A stretch of DNA of 33,175 nucleotides from an uncultured Phocaeicola sp. (GTDB lineage Bacteria; Bacteroidota; Bacteroidia; Bacteroidales; Bacteroidaceae), in assembly GCA_944320815.1 (NCBI GenBank), contig CALUIZ010000034.1, positions 1 through 33,175 on the forward strand. Reading direction: 5' to 3'. Positions 32,873 to 33,175 of this stretch are shown here, in pieces. Under the pieces are notes generated by a model. It did not search any database. It saw only the letters and a list, made by a program, of their open reading frames with translations, and was not told the DNA's origin. Position numbers and translations under genes: made by a program. Each line of letters begins with the position of its first letter. The stretch's first letter is position 1.

Positions 32873-33175
32873 CTACTGCCCATTCAGATACTCACACAAC
32901 TTCTGCACCGCACGGGCACGGTGACTGATCTTGTTCTTTTCCTCATTGCCCATCTCGGCAAAGGTTTCGTCGTAACCTTCGGGCACGAATACCGGGTCGT
33001 AACCAAAACCGGAACCGCCCCGTTTTTCTTCGATGATACGGCCTTTCACGATGCCTTCAAACAGATGCTCCACTCCGCCTTCAATCAGACAGATGGCGGT
33101 GCGGAACTGCGCCCGGCGGTCGGACTTTCCTTGCAGCTCGGCAAGAAGTTTCCTCATGTTCGCTTCCGAATCATG
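32873..33175 (-). CDS. rdgB: RdgB/HAM1 family non-canonical purine NTP pyrophosphatase (5' end outside window)
   Basis: Only the C-terminal 100 codons are in the window. The frame is open to the right edge and is not truncated by a stop. RdgB hydrolyses dITP, ITP and XTP to the monophosphates. The segment contains [13 protein letters not shown], which is typical of the family, then [36 protein letters not shown], the conserved substrate-binding region, and ends [12 protein letters not shown]. The ATG at 33157 is internal to the conserved block and is not the real start. It is convergent with the acetyltransferase gene. Confidence 0.95.
   Translation of the reverse strand, partial: HDSEANMRKLLAELQGKSDRRAQFRTAICLIEGGVEHLFEGIVKGRIIEEKRGGSGFGYDPVFVPEGYDETFAEMGNEEKNKISHRARAVQKLCEYLNGQ

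Noticed and set aside
1..33175. CRISPR arrays, phage genes, insertion sequences, toxin-antitoxin or restriction systems
   Set aside because: I looked for regularly spaced repeats, transposases, integrases and defence-type motifs and saw none. The only repeats are the two palindromic intergenic elements.

Overview
The window is a chromosomal segment of a Bacteroidales bacterium, most likely Bacteroidaceae (Bacteroides or Phocaeicola type). Support comes from repeated promoter elements of the Bacteroidetes form TAnnTTTG upstream of genes, weak or absent Shine-Dalgarno sequences, and family content typical of the group: fimbrillin-like lipoproteins, a DUF3836 protein, a DUF2851 protein, WbqC, and two adjacent S26 signal peptidase genes. 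The assignment is inferred from content, not from a marker-gene search. Most of the window is housekeeping. The accessory part is the fimbrillin-like operon at about 12.0-15.1 kb and the small palindromic repeats.

Layout, left to right. 0.2-5.0 kb (minus): a likely operon of two overlapping rhomboid proteases, a membrane-anchored endonuclease/exonuclease/phosphatase protein and an M3 zinc peptidase lipoprotein, with a well-formed promoter at 4993-5022. 5.0-8.8 kb (minus): dapB, lepB, a second S26 gene whose catalytic Ser and Lys are both replaced, and WbqC, very tightly packed. 8.9-11.7 kb (plus): DUF2851, a hotdog thioesterase and dprA. 11.7-12.0 kb: an intergenic palindromic repeat and a terminator. 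12.0-15.05 kb (minus): a 57-residue peptide gene and two fimbrillin-like lipoproteins. 15.3 kb (minus): tRNA-Gln(UUG) with its own promoter and terminator.

15.85-25.3 kb (plus): a tricorn-type protease, then mnmG, a perfect 16-bp ParB-binding parS palindrome, apt, uvrC, dtd, a MazG-like pyrophosphohydrolase and deoC. These cover tRNA modification and quality control, nucleotide salvage and DNA repair. A strong terminator separates deoC from a convergent polyprenyl diphosphate synthase gene. 26.5-33.2 kb: polA with all three catalytic modules intact, a lone secreted DUF3836 protein with its own promoter and terminator, then ychF, a ketopantoate-reductase-like gene and a CatA-like acetyltransferase gene. 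A perfect 25-bp inverted repeat follows, then the 3' part of rdgB, which runs off the right edge.

The observations most worth a second look are the apparent signal peptidase pseudoenzyme beside an intact LepB, the parS site just downstream of mnmG, the short peptide gene heading the fimbrillin-like operon together with the unusual helical insertions in one fimbrillin-like protein, and the two intergenic palindromes that share a related end sequence. I did not see a convincing defence, CRISPR, phage or insertion-sequence system.
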